DNA of 64,000 nucleotides from Linnemannia hyalina (GCA_019671135.1 JAHRHY010000005.1:2798485-2862484), one strand, 5' to 3'. Shown: positions 31,892-46,174, counted from the stretch's first letter. A program made the numbers and translations. Notes: generated from the letters alone by a model not told the origin.

Positions 31892-34537
31892 AGGACTATC
31901 ACACCTGCCTTATCTTGTTTAAAGCCTTCAGAGGTTGTCATAGACTGTTTATGCACGCTGTCTTCGTGGTGACATTGAAACTCTTATTATTTTTGGCCTT
32001 CTCTTCATCCCTCTCCCTCTCTTCTGTTCTTCTCTCTCCTTAAGTCTCTTATTTTTATCTTGAGTTGACGATGGACCTGGTATTTCTTGATGTTTCACAC
32101 TGTTGTTTGTGGTTCAATTGATTTTGCTTTTTTGCATAATTTCTTGGCTAAGAAAAAGGGTATGCAGATGGTCGGAATAGCTTAGCCTTGTCCGTTTGTT
32201 ACTCTCTGCTTCATTGGAGTGCACATGCGCGAAAGAACGCGTATGGACAGGGTGAAACCTACGGGGAATAAGAAAGGAAAGGTGATGAAAGGGAGAAGGG
32301 CAAGAGCGCCATTGTCATCAAACATGCGTACACCTCGACCCATTTGCATTGAGCTGTACCCAAGTCTGACTTTTTTGTTCCTTCCCGTATTTTAAATGTC
32401 ATACCCATCCATCCACCATCCTCCACTTTGCCTTTTGCTCTTCGAACACTCAACCCTTTTCTTTCTTTTTGCTCCTTCCTTCCCTTTCACACGCTCTCTC
32501 CCTTGTCGCTCTCTCCTTCCTTTCCCTTCACTTTTTTTTCCTTTTCTATTTGCCTCCCTCCTCGTCAACACTCCACCATTTCTCTACTTTTGTTCAGCTT
32601 CCCTACACCCTCCTTCCCTGCTACCCCTCCTTCCCTTCCTTCCACTCCTCCTTCCCCCTTTCCCCTCCCACCACTTCATTTGTATTATCTCCTACTTTTA
32701 GATACACCGCCCTCTGGTCACTCCTTCTTTGAGTACAAAATCAGAGAGGTCACATTTTTTTCCGTCAAGGTATGAGATAGATTGAATGCATATATATAGC
32801 CGTGTGTTTAGTTCATAATAAACTGTCTATGTTGCTTATTTTGTTCATCCAGGCATAACACATTTGACAAAGAGACAATGGAGCAAATAAGCATTGTGTG
32901 GGATCTCGAGCACAATGAAACAGTTGATTTGATTCTTTTCCCTCTTCTCTTTCTCTTTTTTCTTTTTTTATTTTCGTCTTTTTTCTTGGTCTTTTTTCTA
33001 ATTTCTTTTCTTATTTCTTATTTCTTATTCTTATTTCATATTTCTTATTTCTTATTTCATATTCTATTTCTTATTTCTTATTTTCTATTTCGTACCGTGA
33101 ATAAAAAGAAAGAACAAAGAAAGGGACGAGATATGAAAAAAGGCGAACCGAATGGCAATTCATACACAGTGAAGAGTTGGGAGGTAAGGTTGACTGTGTT
33201 TCGACTCGGCAGATTGAAGTAAGAATGGGTGTAAAAAAGGCTTTTTTTTTTTGCAATGTTGCCTACGTTTGACTACAATGCCTACATTGGCTATGTGCAG
33301 ATGGATGAAAATTATCCTTATAGGAGCTAAAAGGCAAGGTCTATTGGCATCAAATTCATGCATGCATGTATGTTTCACATCTGTCTCGTCCAGGGTAAAG
33401 TCCATGGCATAGGAACATAACAATAAAATTATGCTAACATCCATGTATTCTTTGCCTTCATTGCCTTCACTGCCTTTGCATGTGTTGTCTTTTTTTTTTG
33501 GATCCTTTTTTATTTTTTTTTGGCCTACATTGCCTACGTTGGCTATGTACAGATGAATGAAAATTATCCTGATGGCAGCTAGAGGGGCAAGACCTGTTGG
33601 CATTAAGATTCATGTATGCATGGATGTCTCTCATCTGTCTCATCCAGTGTGAAGTCCATGGCATGCGAATATAACAATAAAAATACGCCAGCAACCGTGT
33701 GTCCTTTGCCTTCATTGCCTTCATTGCCTTTGCATTTGTTTGTGTTTTTTTTTTTTTTTAGGAGGGAGAGAAAGATAAAGAGAGAGAGAGAGGGAGGCAA
33801 GGAGAAAAGAGAGAAAGACAAAGACAGAGAGAGAGAGAAAGATAGAGAGAGAGAGAAAGATAAAGAGAGAGAGAGAGAGAGAGGGAGAGAGAGGGAGAGA
33901 GAGGTAGACAAAGAGAGGAAGTTAAAGAAAGATAGAGGGAGTGTCAAGAAAGAGAAGGAGTGTCAAAGAAAGAGAGAAGGAGTGTCAAAGAGAGATGAAG
34001 ACTAAGAGAGGGAGAGGGAGTCAAAGATAGAGAGAGACAAAGGTGAGAGGATAAAATGGAATGAGGGCTACTTGAACAAAGTCTATAGTGATCATCCTCC
34101 AGCGGGGTATCAAGCAAGGCGTGCAAGTAACAAAACCCGCAGACGAGAAAAATGGTGGAGTGTGTGTATATGGACATTTTTTAGTGTTATTTGGGGTGCC
34201 TGAAATGGTCAAGAGGGATCACTGAACAGCCGATGGTGTCTGAATTTGACTCTTTGACGAGAATCTCGATGCACGGCGAGGAAAGGAGAAGTCCATTGAG
34301 AACGACGGGTAGCACTGGTCAAATGATCTTTTTGCCAGCAGCGCGGCAAAAAGAAAGAGCAAAAAGCATTTCTATTCTGACAGGGTGTTTTGATTTCCAT
34401 CCATGCTCCTGTTCAAACAGGACCCTGTTAGAATTGAAAAAAGACCAAAAACATATGGCAGAATTTTTTTGAAAAACCCCTGTCAGACACCCCCTGTTAA
34501 TTTTGCGCTGACAGGGGGTGTTAGAATAACCGAGTCG

Positions 34538-35470
34538 CCTCCGCTTGTCGTCTCCGGCGATGAGGAGTACGAGGTTGAGGCCATTTTGGATTCACGGATC
34601 AGGCGCAACCACCTTGAATACTATATACATTGGAGAGGCTACCCCGTATCCGAACGAACCTGGGAACCGGCCGCCTGTGTCAAGAATTCCCCGGACCTTG
34701 TTCGCGAGTTCCATCTGCAACACCCTCACAAACCCAGCCAAAGGCCTCTTGGAACTCGGCCCTAGAGGGGGAGGTTGTCACGAGACAAGAGCTTGCTCTT
34801 GTGACTTCGCCCTAAGGAGGCCTTTCAAGTCCAAATTATCATATGGTGTTTGTTACATCTCTGCAGATCTTGACGATATCCACCGCGTCCATTAGAGGAG
34901 AGTGTATGTATGATATCAACCATTTAAAACAACCACTGTAACATTCCTTGCGCGATTATCCTACTAAACACAACTACATTCTCCAAACAACAAAGTCTTC
35001 TTATTTTTCGCTCACCAATATCTTGAATGTGTTCATCTACTATTAAACTGTAACCCTCACTGCAAGATTCGACAGAGTAGTTCTTGTATGTGATCATCTA
35101 AAGCACTTGCACTCTCAACTGTATCTTTGTCGTGAAATACAGGGGAGAGATTACATTTTAAAAATTCTTGTGCTGTCTATTGCTATTTTATCCTATGTTC
35201 TGTTGCCGACTGTGAAGAGATATATCAGCTATGGAAGTCAACACTCCGTTCCTTGGGCTTTGGATATTTTTTATATGCTTTTTTATATCCTCTGCACATG
35301 AAGGGGCCGCTAACGAGTATAAAAGGGCCTTAGATAGCAAATCTATAGCTCTTTACTTGGTATCGCCAATACAACATACTCTATAACCTATTCCTTATAC
35401 TCATTTCTTAGTCCTTGATCAAGGTTCTCTTTATCTACTTCATTCTATTGCTTGGTCTGCTTTCTTGACA
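34538..35470 (+). mobile_element. Ty3-2 3' fragment with LTR (unit 1)
   Basis: Chromodomain-encoding end (stop at 34765), polypurine tract and LTR 34776-35470, split by a MITE at 34816-35310. Confidence 0.92.
34816..35310 (+). mobile_element. 495-bp MITE, copy 8, in LTR (TSD TAA)
   Basis: Flanked by TAA at 34813-34815 and 35311-35313. Same site as copy 6. Confidence 0.93.
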
Positions 35471-37213
35471 CAAACATACTGTGGGCGTCATCAAGATCAA
35501 GATAGAGGTCATATAAAACGTGGTAACAAGAATGCACCTGTCGTTACGCGTCCCAAGTCTTCCAAGGCTTTAAAGAAGACACATACTTCTAAGTTTGTAT
35601 CATCTGATGACGATATGACTTCCGAGGATGAAGAGCCGTCCGACGATGATGATGAAGAAGGTAAAATTGCCGTCTCCTTTCCGTTGAGTCCAAAGGTAGT
35701 TGACATAACGTCCAAGAAAAATGTACCACTCGCTAATACAGGCATATGGATGCGTTATGCAACTAATCCAGTTTTTCTGTATGCAAAGAACTTTACTGTA
35801 AATGGCAAGTACATTATTAAGCTGAAGGAAAAGGATCTCTACATTGTATTGTGTCCACCTGAGCTCATGGGCAAAAATCTTCCTGTACCGGAAATATCTG
35901 AAAAAGAGGCACGTATATTACAAAAGATGGGACTCCAAGAGGCAACTCCTGCAGATGTAGAAAAAATAGAAGAGTCTTCTGCTGATGATAAGAAGAAGAC
36001 TCTTCGAAAGAAAAGGCCTTCAAAGATGCCCAAAAATGCAGAGCCATCTTCTAATGTAGACGTTTCTAAGGATGGAAAAGATGAACATACATTTGCACTG
36101 GCCACAACGGTGCATAACATTAGATCAGAGTAAGACATAGCACGTGCGAAGGACAGAGGATGGATGATTCATCCTAATAACGACATGCTTGAGTATGCAA
36201 CTAAGTTTACGATGAATGGCAAGTACATTGTCAGGCTATCTGGAAAGAATACATACGTTGGCCTGTTTACGCTTGATGCTCTGCGCGGTGTTGGTGATGT
36301 TCCAGAGTTGGATATCTTGGAACGCTCCATGCTTAGCAAGATGAAACTTCAACCATTGTCTGATGAAGAGAGAAAGACGCTATTCAATGAGGAGATCGAA
36401 GTAGAAGAAGAAGTACCAGTAGAAGGACCAACAGATAAATCCAAGGTGATATGGAAAAAACTTAACAAGTACTTGGAATATTCCGAGAATGTACTTGTAA
36501 ATGGAATGCACATTCTCAAGATGCGCAAAAAAGACACTGTAATCGGCTTGATGACTGATGACCATATTGCTGCAGAGAATGTAGAGTGTCATTCTCTTAG
36601 CCAGAAGGAAAAAGAGAAGTTGTTTGCTATGGGATTTAAACCGCATGAGCATAAGCAAAGCTTGCCACAGAAAGATGAGAGCACATGTGAGGATGATAAA
36701 GATGCTGAGGGCGATAAAGATGCTGAGGGCGATAAAGATGCTGAGGATGACAAAGATGCGGTGGGGTGATAAAGATGCTGAAGATGACAAAGATGCTGAG
36801 GGTGATAACGATGCTGAGGATGACAAAGATGCTGAGGGTGATAACGATGCTGAAGATGATAAAGATGCTGAGGATGATAAAGATGCTGAGGATGTTATGT
36901 GGAAAAGGTACCCTAAAGATAAAAGCTCCTCGGTATAATCGTCATAGATAAAGACGAAATTAAATGGACAACATGTTCGTTTGACAAGAAGCATGAATAT
37001 GCAACCAACTACCTTTCGACGGATGTCATCTGCTCAAGAGGTACGAAGAGGACATTATTGTTGGACTGCTGTATAAAGATACCTGCAAACGGTGACAGTA
37101 ACTATAGTCGAGACAAATTTACCAACAACAAACAAAAGCAGAAGTTAAATTGCCATGGGGTTCACGATCGAGGAATTGCCTAAATTGTACTCTCACAGAT
37201 GTAAAGTTTTGGT
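35471..37213 (+). pseudogene. Truncated copy of the repeat-protein gene (unit 2)
   Basis: Same truncation, 186-bp deletion and TAA (36131-36133) as unit 1. Open pieces are 35615-36133 and 36164-36769. An extra G near 36765 shifts the frame in the hexapeptide array. At least five more one-base changes follow (about 36933, 37014, 37076, 37147 and 37196), so module 4 is scrambled. Confidence 0.9.
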
Positions 37214-37339
37214 AGTTGTTGAGACAGATGAAGAGTAGATATTTTAAAAACTATCCAATTGTCAACAGTTGGCATTTGTGGTTGTATATATAGCATGAAC
37301 TTTTTAAAAAATGTAACATGTCTTCGACACTTCCACCTA

Positions 37340-37834
37340 GGAGGCCTTTCAAGTCCAAATTATCATATGGTGTTTGTTACATCTCTGCAGATCTTGACGA
37401 TATCCACCGCGTCCATTAGAGGAGAGTGTATGTATGATACCAAGCATATAAGACAACCATTGTAACATTTTTTGTTTAACTATCCTACTAAACACCAACC
37501 TATTCTCCAAACAACAAAGTCTTCTTATTTTTCGCACACCAAACTCTTGAATATGTCCATCTACTATTAACCTGTAACCCTCACTGCAAGATTCGACAGA
37601 GTAGTTCTTGTATGTGATCATCTAAAGCACTTGTATTCTCAACTGTATCTTTGTCGTGAAATACAGGGGAGAGATTACATTTTAAAAATTCTTGTGCTGT
37701 CTATTGCTATTTTATTCTGTGTTCTGTTGCCCACTATGAAGAGATATGCCAGTTATGGAAGTCAACACTCCGTTCCTTGGACTTTGGATATTTTTTATAT
37801 GCCTTTTTATATCCTCTGCACATGAAGGGGCCGC
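37340..37834 (+). mobile_element. 495-bp MITE, copy 9 (unit 2, alpha variant)
   Basis: Same site as copies 5, 7 and 11, but with alpha-type sequence near 37435-37505 (ACCAAGCATATAAGACAACC and ACACCAACCTATTC) like copy 2. The antisense 90-codon frame (37349-37621) is therefore open. Confidence 0.9.
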
Positions 37835-38059
37835 TAAGTGGCCTTAAATGAAATGGCGCACGAGATTCGTCCTCGTCTCCGTTGAGATCTTCCTAGGTCA
37901 GCCAGGATGGGGCTCAGGGATGTTTTCCTTTTCCTCGTTCCTGATCCTGACCGCTGATGAGACAGAGATCCGAAGGTTGCATGCAACTGCTCTGGTTGAA
38001 TTTCCATGTCGAAGCTGTTCTACGGCAGTCTCTTTAATGGATCGTGCAAGAGGCTTCAT
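37835..38059 (-). pseudogene. Tc1/mariner transposase N-terminal fragment (unit 2)
   Basis: Same as 21122-21346. Confidence 0.6.
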
Positions 38060-38634
38060 GTTGATTGTTTGCTGAGCTGGGAATCGTTCGAAAGGATAAA
38101 GAAGGAGGAGCTGAAGGTGGGTGAAGGGTGAATTAGAGTGATCACAAAATAAAAGAGCGACAATAAAGAGAGAATGGATCTATGATGGCGAATTAGAAAG
38201 ATTGATTCAATAGACGTCACGATCTAGAAAGATCAAAGCAACGGAGTTGAGACCGTGTGGGATCAAGTCGCTGTTCTCCACATATGCTCAAAATTCGTAC
38301 TTTATAATGCGCGTTCAATTTATTGCATTCTTGATACTTGTCAGGTCTTGGGTATTCGGCCCAATAATTCTTGATGAAGAGTTGGTGCTTGGTTCGTTCA
38401 ATCCCGCACAACAAAATTAAGACATGCGTTCAACTCGTCGGCAGCTCTACCCCGCCATATGTTAGCCTACCTTAGGCAGACTATGTCACCGTGTACAATA
38501 AAATTGCATGATTAAGTAAAGTCAACGAGCGGTGGTTCCTATTGAAATCTTTTTCCCTTCTTCCTCCAAAGCTCTAACCACAATTTTGAACACCAATCCT
38601 TCCCTATCCCCATTTACTGTCGCGCCCCCTCACA

Positions 38635-39520
38635 ATGTCTGAAGTCCCTGTTGTTTGTGATATTCTTGAAGGAACAGTTGGTGGTGACATTAATGTCATG
38701 TTCAAGTTCTTTACTGTCAAAACTAAATGCTTCTGTGGAAAGGACTTCTCCTCAAAACCCCAACTGAAGCGCCATGTTTTCGGCGCCATGGACCGACTCA
38801 TATCATGCAAAGGCGAGCCGGCCTTGAGAAGCAGGCTCATGGAAGAGAGGAGTATTAAAGAACCGCTATTCGAAGCATACTTTTTGCCGCCGACAGGGGT
38901 ACAGTTTAAGAAAAAAAACATTTTGATTGGAGCTGATATCATACTTCAGTTAGGTTCAAACTAAACCTCTTGAGATTTTTTTTTCCTGTTTTGTTTATTC
39001 ACACGCAGCATGAGTTTCAGATGCTCAAGGCTCAGGTCCATCGAATGATTGAGTCGCAAGAACAAGCACACAAGTACTTCAAACTTCAAGAATCAAGGAA
39101 GGCCATTATGGCGCCAAAGGACGATCAAGCGCCTCCATCAGTGCACGCAACCTCCCCTCAACAAGGACAACACCCCTCCTCGCCCCTTCAAGAACACACT
39201 CCCCCGACTCAGAAGAGCCTACCCCGTCTACATCCTCATTCCAAGAAACCTCCATCTCCCACCCTTCATCTCAGCACACCTCCCTCCCCACCCACTCAAC
39301 CGACGTATCGTCTGTCAGTTCCTCTTCCACTAACTCCCCCTCCCCGTCTAGTGATGGACAAAATTCACAGCACAGTGTGATGAGTTTCTCATATCCTGTC
39401 CAAACAAGCACACCAAGAAATGGGGAACGAGCTTATTCTTCCACTGCCAGCCCCAGCCCAACTTATGAATATGTTGACTCCACTCCCACTGCCAGCCCCA
39501 GCCGATCTTCAGAAACATAA
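38635..39520 (+). pseudogene. Hypothetical two-exon gene, frameshifted (unit 2)
   Basis: Copy of 21924-22810. The first 109 codons are intact, but a missing G near 39213 shifts the Ser/Pro-rich tail into another frame. Confidence 0.4.
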
Positions 39521-42500
39521 CCAACAAGCAACATATAAACTTTAGTAGTAGCAATCGTAGTTCTTATTAAAAACACAATCTTTCAGCACACACGCTATTG
39601 TTTGCTTGTTCATTCGTTAACTCTCCCTCTGTTCCCCTCAGCCTCGTTCTAGTCATGGCCATGACCTGTCGCAGGAATTCCTGTTTCATCCGTAACCATA
39701 CAAACAGTGAAAAATAAGGGAAGGTCTCAGCCGTACAAAGCCAAACACAGAGCACAACCAGCCAAAAAAAAATAAGGGGAATGCATGTGCATGTCTTGGA
39801 CCTACACAACCAAAACACATGGACAACAGGGTAAACAAAACAAAACAACAGAGATCCCAATCTTTATGAGACGCTCGGTCCCAAGCCATATACAATGCAA
39901 GAGAGTATTAAGTAAAGAAGAACAACCATATGCTTTGCAAGTGTGGATCGATGATGTTAGCGGCTCTTGGTTCTCATTCCTTTCTTCTCACCTCCATCTC
40001 TTATTTTCTACGCCCAATCTGCCGTGTCTTATGTATCTGTGATAACCAACACGTTGGTGTTGCTGTTGGGATGCAAACCTGGGAGAGCATGCGCTCGTAG
40101 AGGTTGATTGGGTAAATCATCGGGCACGAACCATTTTGCTCAAGAAAATGGAAGAAAGACCATGGAGGAGCAAGGAAGAAAGCAGACATACATCGCCATT
40201 AGACTTTCCATCCGCGCTTTTGCAACAAGTGTTGAAGGACTATCACACCTGCCTTATCTTGTTTAAGCCTTCAGAGGTTGTCATAGACTGTTTATGCACG
40301 CTGTCTTCGTGGTGACATTGAACTCTTATTATTTTTGGCCTTCTCTTCATCCCTCTCCCTCTCTTCTGTTCTTCTCTCTCCCTTAAGTCTCTTATTTTTA
40401 TCTTGAGTTGACGATGGACCTGGTATTTTCTTGATGTTTCACACTGTTGTTTGTGGTTCAATTGATTTTTGCTTTTTTGCATAATTTCTTGGCTAAGAAA
40501 AAGGGTATGCAGATGGTCGGAATAGCTTGCCTTGTCCGTTTGTACTCTCTGCTTCATTGGAGTGCACATGCGCGAAAGAACGCGTATGGACAGGGTGAAC
40601 CTACCGGGGAATAAGAAAGGAAAGGTGATGAAAGGGAGAAGGGCAAGAGCGCCATTGTCATCAAACATGCGTACACCTCGACCCATTTGCATGGAGCTGT
40701 AACCCAAGTCTGACTTTTTGTTCCTTCCCGTATTTTAAATTGTCATACATCCATCCATCCTCCACTTTGCCTTTTGCTCTTCGAACACTCAACCCTTTTC
40801 TTTCTTTTTGCTCCTTCCTTCCCTTTCACACGCTCTCTCCCTTGTCGCTCTCTCCTTCCTTTCCCTTCACTTTTTTTTCCTTTTCTATTTGCCTCCCTCC
40901 TCGTCAACACTCCACCATTTCTCTACTTTTGTTCAGCTTCCCTACACCCTCCTTCCCTGCTACCCCTCCTTCCCTTCCTTCCACTCCTTCCCCCTTTCCC
41001 CTCCCACCACTTCATTTGTATTATCTCCTACTTTTAGATACACCGCTCCCTCTGGTCACTCCTTCTTTGAGTACAAAATCAGAGAGGTCACATTTTTTTC
41101 CGTCAAGGTATGAGATAGATTGAATGCATATATATAGCCGTGTGTTTAGTTCATAATAAACTGTCTATGTTGCTTATTTTGTTCATCCAGGCATAACACA
41201 TTTGACAAAGAGACAATGGAGCAAATAAGCATTGTGTGGGATCTCGAGCACAATGAAACAGTTGATTTGATTCTTTTCCCTCTTCTCTTTCTCTTTTTTC
41301 TTTTTTTATTTTCGTCTTTTTTCTTGGTCTTTTTTCTAATTTCTTATTTCTTATTTCTTATTTCTTATTTCTTCATATTCTTATTTCTTATTTCATATTT
41401 CTTATTTCTTATTTCTTATTTTCTATTTCGTACCGTGTGAATAAAAAGAAAGAACAAAGAAAGGGACGAGATATGAAAAAAGGCGAACCGAATGGCAATT
41501 CATACACAGTGAAGAGTTGGGAGGTAAGGTTGACTGTGTTTCGACTCGGCCAGATTGAAGTAAGAATGGGTGTAAAAAAGGCTTTTTTTTTTGCAATGTT
41601 GCCTACGTTTGACTACAATGCCTACATTGGCTATGTGCAGATGGATGAAAATTATCCTTATAGGAGCTAAAAGGCAAGGTCTATTGGCATCAAATTCATG
41701 CATGCATGTATGTTTCACATCTGTCTCGTCCAGGGTAAAGTCCATGGCATAGGAACATAACAATAAAATTATGCTAACATCCATGTATTCTTTGCCTTCA
41801 TTGCCTTCACTGCCTTTGCATGTGTTGTCTTTTTTTTTGGATCCTTTTTTATTTTTTTTTGGCCTACATTGCCTACGTTGGCTATGTACAGATGAATGAA
41901 AATTATCCTGATGGCAGCTAGAGGGGCAAGACCTGTTGGCATTAAGATTCATGTATGCATGCATGTCTCTCATCTGTCTCATCCAGTGTGAAGTCCATGG
42001 CATGCGAATATAACAATAAAAATACGCCAGCAACCGTGTGTCCTTTGCCTTCATTGCCTTCATTGCCTTTGCATTTGTTTGTGTTTTTTTTTTTTTTTAG
42101 GAGGGAGAGAAAGATAAAGAGAGAGAGAGAGGGAGGCAAGGAGAAAAGAGAGAAAGACAAAGACAGAGAGAGAGAGAAAGATAGAGAGAGAGAGAAAGAT
42201 AAAGAGAGAGAGAGAGAGAGAGGGAGAGAGAGGGAGAGAGAGGTAGACAAAGAGAGGAAGTTAAAGAAAGATAGAGGGAGTGTCAAAGAAAGAGAGAAGG
42301 AGTGTCAAAGAAAGAGAGAAGGAGTGTCAAAGAGAGATGAAGACTAAGAGAGGGAGAGGGAGTCAAAGATAGAGAGAGACAAAGGTGAGAGGATAAAATG
42401 GAATGAGGGCTACTTGAACAAAGTCTATAGTGATCATCCTCCAGCGGGGTATCAAGCAAGGCGTGCAAGTAACAAAACCCGCAGACGAGAAAAATGGTGG

Positions 42501-42880
42501 AGTGTGTGTATATGGACATTTTTTAGTGTTATTTGGGGTGCCTGAAATGGTCAAGAGGGATCACTGAACAGCCGATGGTGTCTGAATTTGACTCTTTGAC
42601 GAGAATCTCGATGCACGGCGAGGAAAGGAGAAGTCCATTGAGAACGACGGGTAGCACTGGTCAAATGATCTTTTTGCCAGCAGCGCGGCAAAAAGAAAGA
42701 GCAAAAAGCATTTCTATTCTGACAGGGTGTTTTGATTTCCATCCATGCTCCTGTTCAAACAGGACCCTGTTAGAATTGAAAAAAGACCAAAAACATATGG
42801 CAGAATTGTTTTTGAAAAACCCCTGTCAGACACCCCCTGTTAATTTTGCGCTGACAGGGGGTGTTAGAATAACCGAGTCG

Positions 42881-43813
42881 CCTCCGCTTGTCGTCTCCGG
42901 CGATGAGGAGTACGAGGTTGAGGCCATTTTGGATTCACGGATCAGGCGCAACCACCTTGAATACTATATACATTGGAGAGGCTACCCCGTATCCGAACGA
43001 ACCTGGGAACCGGCCGCCTGTGTCAAGAATTCCCCGGACCTTGTTCGCGAGTTCCATCTGCAACACCCTCACAAACCCAGCCAAAGGCCTCTTGGAACTC
43101 GGCCCTAGAGGGGGAGGTTGTCACGAGACAAGAGCTTGCTCTTGTGACTTCGCCCTAAGGAGGCCTTTCAAGTCCAAATTATCATATGGTGTTTGTTACA
43201 TCTCTGCAGATCTTGACGATATCCACCGCGTCCATTAGAGGAGAGTGTATGTATGATATCAACCATTTAAAACAACCACTGTAACATTCCTTGCGCGATT
43301 ATCCTACTAAACACAACTACATTCTCCAAACAACAAAGTCTTCTTATTTTTCGCTCACCAATATCTTGAATGTGTTCATCTACTATTAAACTGTAACCCT
43401 CACTGCAAGATTCGACAGAGTAGTTCTTGTATGTGATCATCTAAAGCACTTGCACTCTCAACTGTATCTTTGTCGTGAAATACAGGGGAGAGATTACATT
43501 TTAAAAATTCTTGTGCTGTCTATTGCTATTTTATCCTATGTTCTGTTGCCGACTGTGAAGAGATATATCAGCTATGGAAGTCAACACTCCGTTCCTTGGG
43601 CTTTGGATATTTTTTATATGCTTTTTTATATCCTCTGCACATGAAGGGGCCGCTAACGAGTATAAAAGGGCCTTAGATAGCAAATCTATAGCTCTTTACT
43701 TGGTATCGCCAATACAACATACTCTATAACCTATTCCTTATACTCATTTCTTAGTCCTTGATCAAGGTTCTCTTTATCTACTTCATTCTATTGCTTGGTC
43801 TGCTTTCTTGACA
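42881..43813 (+). mobile_element. Ty3-2 3' fragment with LTR (unit 2)
   Basis: Chromodomain end (stop at 43108), then LTR 43119-43813 split by a MITE. Confidence 0.92.
43159..43653 (+). mobile_element. 495-bp MITE, copy 10, in LTR (TSD TAA)
   Basis: Flanked by TAA at 43156-43158 and 43654-43656. Same site as copies 6 and 8. Confidence 0.93.
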
Positions 43814-45556
43814 CAAACATACTGTGGGCGTCATCAAGATCAAGATAGAGGTCATATAAAACGTGGTAACAAGAATGCACCTGTCGTTACGCGTCCCAAG
43901 TCTTCCAAGGCTTTAAAGAAGACACATACTTCTAAGTTTGTATCATCTGATGACGATATGACTTCCGAGGATGAAGAGCCGTCCGACGATGATGATGAAG
44001 AAGGTAAAATTGCCGTCTCCTTTCCGTTGAGTCCAAAGGTAGTTGACATAACGTCCAAGAAAAATGTACCACTCGCTAATACAGGCATATGGATGCGTTA
44101 TGCAACTAATCCAGTTTTTCTGTATGCAAAGAACTTTACTGTAAATGGCAAGTACATTATTAAGCTGAAGGAAAAGGATCTCTACATTGTATTGTGTCCA
44201 CCTGAGCTCATGGGCAAAAATCTTCCTGTACCGGAAATATCTGAAAAAGAGGCACGTATATTACAAAAGATGGGACTCCAAGAGGCAACTCCTGCAGATG
44301 TAGAAAAAATAGAAGAGTCTTCTGCTGATGATAAGAAGAAGACTCTTCGAAAGAAAAGGCCTTCAAAGATGCCCAAAAATGCAGAGCCATCTTCTAATGT
44401 AGACGTTTCTAAGGATGGAAAAGATGAACATACATTTGCACTGGCCACAACGGTGCATAACATTAGATCAGAGTAAGACATAGCACGTGCGAAGGACAGA
44501 GGATGGATGATTCATCCTAATAACGACATGCTTGAGTATGCAACTAAGTTTACGATGAATGGCAAGTACATTGTCAGGCTATCTGGAAAGAATACATACG
44601 TTGGCCTGTTTACGCTTGATGCTCTGCGCGGTGTTGGTGATGTTCCAGAGTTGGATATCTTGGAACGCTCCATGCTTAGCAAGATGAAACTTCAACCATT
44701 GTCTGATGAAGAGAGAAAGACGCTATTCAATGAGGAGATCGAAGTAGAAGAAGAAGTACCAGTAGAAGGACCAACAGATAAATCCAAGGTGATATGGAAA
44801 AAACTTAACAAGTACTTGGAATATTCCGAGAATGTACTTGTAAATGGAATGCACATTCTCAAGATGCGCAAAAAAGACACTGTAATCGGCTTGATGACTG
44901 ATGACCATATTGCTGCAGAGAATGTAGAGTGTCATTCTCTTAGCCAGAAGGAAAAAGAGAAGTTGTTTGCTATGGGATTTAAACCGCATGAGCATAAGCA
45001 AAGCTTGCCACAGAAAGATGAGAGCACATGTGAGGATGATAAAGATGCTGAGGGCGATAAAGATGCTGAGGGCGATAAAGATGCTGAGGATGACAAAGAT
45101 GCGGTGGGTGATAAAGATGCTGAAGATGACAAAGATGCTGAGGGTGATAACGATGCTGAGGATGACAAAGATGCTGAGGGTGATAACGATGCTGAAGATG
45201 ATAAAGATGCTGAGGATGATAAAGATGCTGAGGATGTTATGTGGAAAAGGTACCCTAAAGATAAAAGCTCCTCGGGTATAATCGTCATAGATAAAGACGA
45301 AATTAAATGGACAACATGTTCGTTTGACAAGAAGCATGAATATGCAACCAACTACCTTTTCGACGGATGTCATCTGCTCAAGAGGTACGAAGAGGACATT
45401 ATTGTTGGACTGCTGTATAAGATACCTGCAAACGGTGACAGTAACTATAGTCGAGACAAATTTACCAACAACAAACAAAAGCAGAAGTTAATTGCCATGG
45501 GGTTCACGATCGAGGAATTGCCTAAATTGTACTCTCCAGATGTAAAGTTTTGGTAG
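43814..45556 (+). pseudogene. Truncated copy of the repeat-protein gene (unit 3)
   Basis: Same truncation, deletion and TAA (44474-44476). Open pieces are 43958-44476 and 44507-45556. The second, of 349 codons, starts with an ATG and keeps modules 2-4 and the hexapeptide array without a frameshift. Confidence 0.9.
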
Positions 45557-45679
45557 TTGTTGAGACAGATGAAGAGTAGATATTTTAAAAACTATCCAAT
45601 TGTCAACAGTTGGCATTTGTGGTTGTATATATAGCATGAACTTTTTAAAAATGTAACATGTCTTCGACACTTCCACCTA

Positions 45680-46174
45680 GGAGGCCTTTCAAGTCCAAAT
45701 TATCATATGGTGTTTGTTACATCTCTGCAGATCTTGACGATATCCACCGCGTCCATTAGAGGAGAGTGTATGTATGATATCAACCATTTAAAACAACCAC
45801 TGTAACATTCCTTGCGCGATTATCCTACTAAACACAACTACATTCTCCAAACAACAAAGTCTTCTTATTTTTCGCACACCAAACTCTTGAATATGTCCAT
45901 CTACTATTAACCTGTAACCCTCACTGCAAGATTCGACAGAGTAGTTCTTGTATGTGATCATCTAAAGCACTTGTATTCCCAACTGTATCTTTGTCGTGAA
46001 ATACAGGGGAGAGATTACATTTTAAAAATTCTTGTGCTGTCTATTGCTATTTTATTCTGTGTTCTGTTGCCCACTATGAAGAGATATGCCAGTTATGGAA
46101 GTCAACACTCCGTTCCTTGGACTTTGGATATTTTTTATATGCCTTTTTATATCCTCTGCACATGAAGGGGCCGC
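45680..46174 (+). mobile_element. 495-bp MITE, copy 11 (unit 3)
   Basis: Equivalent of copy 5, with the same alpha/beta mosaic. Confidence 0.9.

Larger units (their letters stand above)
27117..35470 (+). repeat. Tandem array unit 1 (8354 bp)
   Basis: Same order as unit 0. It carries many single-base length differences from the other units between about 31200 and 32400. Noncoding stretches hold the same CT-rich, heptamer and GA-rich tracts as unit 0. Confidence 0.93.
35471..43813 (+). repeat. Tandem array unit 2 (8343 bp)
   Basis: Same order as unit 1. A cluster of single-base indels lies at 36765-37310, and its first MITE is of a different variant. Confidence 0.93.
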
